A stretch of DNA of 64,000 nucleotides from Rhodeus uyekii (lineage: Eukaryota > Chordata > Actinopteri > Cypriniformes > Acheilognathidae). The notes beneath the pieces are model-generated. The model saw only the letters and a program-made list of their open reading frames with translations. It did not search any database and was not told the origin of the DNA. This document shows, piece after piece, positions 51,401 to 57,400 of the stretch. How positions within the stretch are numbered: position 1 is the first letter of the stretch; the number at the start of each line of letters is the position of its first letter. The position numbers and the translations under genes were made by a program. The stretch spans positions 10,343,501 through 10,407,500 of the forward strand of contig JAWRVZ010000003.1 of the NCBI GenBank assembly GCA_037043235.1, given 5' to 3'.

Positions 51401-54400
51401 TGGAGGGGCACCAAGGCAAGTATTGCCCTGTGAAAAGGGGCACCAAGGCTACTTCAGTTTATCGTCGAGTTTTAATGTAATTTCATGTCCTCTTCATTTA
51501 TTATGCATTTATACAGTGGAAAGTAATCTTAATCTGTTCTTGCAGCACCACAACCCATTTCAGTAAATTTTCTTTAAAGATCATAAAGGCATAAAAGAAA
51601 AATGTCAACATATATAACAGAAATTATATTTATTTAGAACTAATGTATTTTAGGCAGAAAACTTAACATTAACATAGCATGGTTTAAATTTATGATTGTA
51701 AATCATACTGTGTTATAAGTTATGTATACATTGCAGCCATTCACATTCAATGTACATGCACGTTCAGCGATGCTACTTTTTATGGCATTTTTACGCAGTG
51801 ATTATGTATTTTACTTCAAACAGACAAACTATTAATGCTTTATTGTCCGGCATTTAATATAAGTCACGATGTTATTCAGCTTTTAAGTCTGGCGGGGCCG
51901 GGTAGGGAGCAGAACAGCTGGATGACATCACACTAAAAGTCATGTAATCGACAAGGCCTTTGACCCGCCCGCCATTTGCCTGCTGATTTGTATCACAATA
52001 GAACTAACGGTACCTGCGCTGATCTGTATGTTCATTTTTACTTACCGAAAAAATGACGGTAGCTTTTGGCATTTTGATGCAGCATTCGCTATATCTGCCT
52101 GCTTTCTTTTTGTAACTCTGTCTTTTCGTGGCATTTCTTCAAAAATACAAAATAAAATGCCGGCGTCGAAGGTTCTTTTGACAGTCCTGAAATGCCGAGG
52201 ATTACCGATGATCATCTGCTTATTAATCGGTACACATCGGAAGGCAGTTCCAATCATAAAATGAACCCCCCGTCATTACACTGCAGTTGTAAGTGTTGAC
52301 GTGGGAGTGGACACGTTAGAAACAATAGCCGATAAATTCGTTGGCGGGTAAATAAACGCATGAAGAAGGAGGGGCTAATAACATTATTATGGGATGCGTT
52401 TTTGAACCTCGTGTCTCGTAAAACTTACGAAGTGAGAACTGCGCCCCTCTCTACTGCGCAAGTGGCCAGTGACAAGGTAAATTTTCGCGGCAGTGTCGGT
52501 ATTCGTCACTTGCTTTGTCATTCGTACTTACTCGACAACCTCCGGCAAGCTTCGGAAGATAGTTTGTCAATATTGCGGCGACATTGTCACATAATTATAC
52601 TCGTAGAAAATGACGAGATGATCCGAGTTTTGCTTTAAATTAATGAACAAAGAGGAAAATTCAACAATAGGTACTTGTGTTCGTTGTTAACATGCAATTT
52701 TATTTTATAATAAATGAGGGCACTGATGCAAAGAGGGAGGGCATCCACGGCAACAATGTTGCCGTGGATATTGGCATTATTCTGAGGGCATTACGGCAAA
52801 TAAGGAGGGCAACCACGGCACGTGCCGTGATTGCCGTGGTGTAATTCGAACCCTGGCACGCGCATTAATACGCGCTGCATCGAGGTGAACGCACTTCGTT
52901 GAGCATATTCGCCTAAAAATTGACTTGTACGCTTACATGAATAAGCAGAAAATGTAATTATATTACAGTTATAATGAATTATAGTAGGCCTATGGGTTTA
53001 CCAGGGGGAGTCAGATTTTCACAGCAAAAAAAATAACTCACCGTATTTATCTTATTATCTCATCATATGGTGAGTCTGTGAGCTTTTAAACCAGAGTTAG
53101 TGAGGGGAGTGAGATTTTCAAAGGTGTATTTTTCTGCTGCAGAAAAATCTGGATGTTAGTGAGGGGAGTGAGGTTTGTCCGAGGAGTCAGATTTCGGTAC
53201 AAGTCAAGTCACCTTTACTTATACAGCACTTTTTAAAATACAGATTTGTACAACACCCCACTTCCCAGTTTACACACAAATTATTGGAGTTCGAATAAAA
53301 ACATTACAGCCTTATTTTTGTTACTTTCACTGTTTACTGACTGTTAATGAGAGTAAAGATAGTTCTTAATATGTTACATGGTTGGCATAAAATTGTTTTA
53401 TGTTTTTTGTGCTGTTAACTTTATACAGTTGATAAAAAATATTTTACTACAGTATTTGGTTCAGAATCTTTTTTTTTCTAGATTTTCCTCCTTTAAAATC
53501 GTCTTATATGGCGAAAAATACGGTAATCTAATTACGTAACTCAAGTTACTTGTAATATGTTACTACCCCCAACATTGATTACCATTGAACCTGATCATAA
53601 AAACAATGTTGTTTTACAGCAAGACTGGAGTAAATAAACTGTTGATCACGCATTTTCACTGTCTAGACTGAGCACGCCTTTCCACTACAAACACAAGTCA
53701 TTTATCAAAATCTGATTTGTGTCCGAGTAGTTACTAGCCTTTAATTAACTACAACAAATTTAAAGAGCCAAACAAGACATTCTGTGAAAAATCACAGACT
53801 GAGAGAAGCAACTTTCAGCTGTGCAGTCTTAACACTCCTTGTGACCTCCATATTATCAAGTATCCTCTTCCCACTTCACTTCTTCCCTACGGCATTTCTC
53901 CTTCATGTCCTATCAGCAAGTGAAGCGTGGAGTGAAACCGAGCTCTTGTGTGTCCTATCATATAATGAGAGAACCGTGGACAAAAACACCTTTGATAACG
54001 ATAACAATCTCAGGTGGTATTTAACAGAGAGTATGACAGAACAACACATGCCTGCGGGAAGTGTGAGCAAAAACATTCAGCTTTAATTGTCAGGCAAGCG
54101 CACCGTAATGAGACAGTCCAAAATAAATTAGCGGGGTAACACTCGGCTCGAAAGTGTGACTCATGAACTTATGAACTTGTGAACAGGGCACGAAGAAGAA
54201 AAGACAATTGTATGAAGGTGGTATTTTTTATAGCACTGCCTCCAGAGAAGAGAAGGGGTAAGTTATAAGTGCAGATGGAAGCTGTGGACTCACATTTTAA
54301 GCACTGACTTTGGGTCGGGAATCTGTGGAATGGATTTCAGGGTGTTTACACGACACCATTTTCAACTGAAAAAGGAAAACATTTCAATGCTTTTTGGCCG

Positions 54401-57400
54401 TTTTTTTTTTTTTCACAACAATGCCATTATGCTTTTGAAAATGGGTTTCAACGTGCAAGGTTTTGAAAATGTTGCCTCGTAACGTCTGGACTGAATCAAG
54501 AAGATTGATCACACTCCAAGATTTAGGAAAAGCTTCTAACCATTTCTGACTCCTCATCTAAATCATGGCCTGGATCACATTAGGGTCTGATGTATCCAAA
54601 TTTAGTATATGATATATTCCTGTGTATGTATGTCTCCATGTATAATAGCCTGATTATATTAATTGATTACCGTATTTTCCTGCATATAACCTGCGGGTTA
54701 TACCAGACTTTACGAACCCTTTGAGTGCGGGTTCTATAAGGGTTATATACAAAAGGCTATATTACAAAAAAATACACGTAATAATATTTTAATATATTTG
54801 TTAAGGGTTTTTTGCGGCATTATCTTTCTTGCGAAGGTTGTTGTCTCTGGCGCTTGTACTATCACTCAGACAGCTGGCACTGATTGGCTGTCTGACCTGT
54901 CAATCATGCAAGAAGACATGATTGGCTGTGCAGCCATGAGGGTGGGCTCTTCTCATCTCATCCAATGATTAACACCTGTAGAAATGCTTCTAAAGGGACG
55001 TGCTGCTGCACAGCGGGAGACACTGCTTTTTCTTATTGTTCTGATTCTGACTTGTGTTTGTTTTTTTATTGTTTGAATTTCACGCATAAGCACTGTGTAC
55101 CGAGCCTGAACAGATATGGATAATTGACGTCATGCGACCAAGATTCGAAATTCGAATCATGAACTTACACAAAAAAGTTCATCATTCAATGGGTGCGGGT
55201 TGTATGAGGGCGTGGGTTATGGCAACAATTTTTTTACGCAAACCCCTAAAACCTGCGGCCTATATGAGGGTACGGGTTATCTGGGGGAAAATACAGTATA
55301 CTCAGATCTGATCATGTACCACTCCTTTAATGCCTACCAAACCTTACCTTACTTGGTCTTAAAATGTTCCTCTCCTTATGCTACAAGCAATTATGTGCTG
55401 ATAAAATGCATCATATTATTCTTACCTCTCTTTTGGCGTCAAATCTGTACAAAATCTGACACTATCATAAAACTTCCATAGGCTGGAAGACAGAGACAAA
55501 GAACTTTTTCCTCATTCAAAATCAGTTTTTAACTCCGTATTGGCCATGAAACCAAAATGTGTGTGCTGAAGTGTGCTTAAAAACCACTTGCACCAGAAAT
55601 ATTGGCTCTTTGCTCCGTCAGCCCAGTCCACCGTTCAGGCATTCTGCTCATTTCTGTCTCTGCGGAGAAAACCTTCCTGATTCTTTGGTGAAACTTAGTC
55701 TGACAGTTCTGCTAATTTAACTTTAAAGCTAATTTTATATTTGACATACCACTACACAGACACGTTTCTTTCTTTTTTTGCCATCTCCAAAACTCCTCAG
55801 CAATTTACATTCCGCATACCACAACACTGTAACCCTGGATTTCACAAGCGAAGCCAAATAATAAAGATGTTTTTTCCTCAGTGACCTTCCACTAACCAAT
55901 GTTCACGTTTGCTAATTGAAACTGGGTTAGAGGGGGAATAATTGGCTAAATTTCGTTCTCTCAGCAAGGCATCACATCAACACTGTTGCTCATGCCAACA
56001 CAAACTGGAGGTCTGTTCTCAGTCTCTGCCAATGACAATGCAATCAGACAGTTCAGATGGGCGTGAAGACCGGACTCTGCACTGTTAATGGATTTTGGAG
56101 AAATAAGACTCTCTGGCAAGAGCCACTGACTAAGTTATTGTAAAACTGGAGGAGACTGCAAGCAAATCTGAGGCGCTTTGATTATTTCTTTCTCTAAGAC
56201 TTATGACTTCAGAAGTACAAAGAGCAGTTTATATATTGGAATTGGGGGTTGTGTAATTTCACCTCCCAAAAGTACTCCCAAAAGTTTTGGTCAGCTGAAT
56301 CCCTTTTACCGAAGATATTTACCTAAAGTGTCCCCCTGAGATTTTAATTTAATATTTCAATAACTTCACAACACATTCACATGGTGAAGTAAACAAACTA
56401 TTTAGTTATCGACCACTTTATTTTGATCCTTTTTTATCATATCATTGATTTGTTTTAATTTGACATTTTCAGCATTTCTTCAGCTGCAGGATGACTTTAC
56501 CTGAACGCATTTCAAATAATAGACTGTTGTTAATATATTAATCAAAATTACATTTCCCACCCACAATAACGATTGTTTTCATTGAAGAACATCCAGTTCT
56601 TGAATCATCTTGAATAACAAAATAGACTCAGTTTCTGTTAATAAACAAGTATGTTTTTCATAATCACAGCAGAAATATAAAAAATATATTGGCTTATATA
56701 ACCATTGCACTACAGAAAATGAAAAAACAACAGTTGTCTTCAAACAGGCTTCTATGAACATAACTTCCATCTTCCAATCTCATGCTGTTAGCGCGCTAAT
56801 CAGAAGGTTCAAACCAACACAACAATTTGACAGGACCAAAAAGCCACAATGTTTACACATTTTAAGCAAATTAGCCGAACAACGACTATGGTTTTCTCTG
56901 TATAGTCCTTAAACATCCAAAAACCACATTTCACCCAAAACAAAACACTTAACAGCGAGCAAGGAAGACATCTTCTGTGGTATCTTCTTGCGAAACAGTA
57001 GCATGATACACTCAATTGCTTAAGTGCGTGGAGGTATGCAGGTTGTATTTTGATTGACATTTATGGCTTCACAATGACTGTGCTGAGCAAGAAGCCAGCT
57101 TTAAGACCTTGAGCTCAGCACAGGAGCTGTACTTACAGTACAGGCTAACCTAACCCATAAATCCAGCCAAATGCTTCCGAACAAGATTAATGCACGCATT
57201 AATACCTCACAGACATACAATTCCTCACAAAAAGCCTGCTTAGGCATAAATGGGAGTTTATTTTGGAGACAACGCGCTCTTATTTCATTGAAGGGCCAGG
57301 ATTTTTTAACACTACTGGATGAGATATACATCACCAGTACACTAATGATGATTAATCATCCAGGATGAGAGGCTGTTCAAACTCTTGCTGGTTATCATCA

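Noticed and set aside
53784..54086. Plus ORF with a hydrophobic N-terminus (signal-peptide-like)
   Set aside because: Single exon in an antisense intron with no homology or upstream promoter features.
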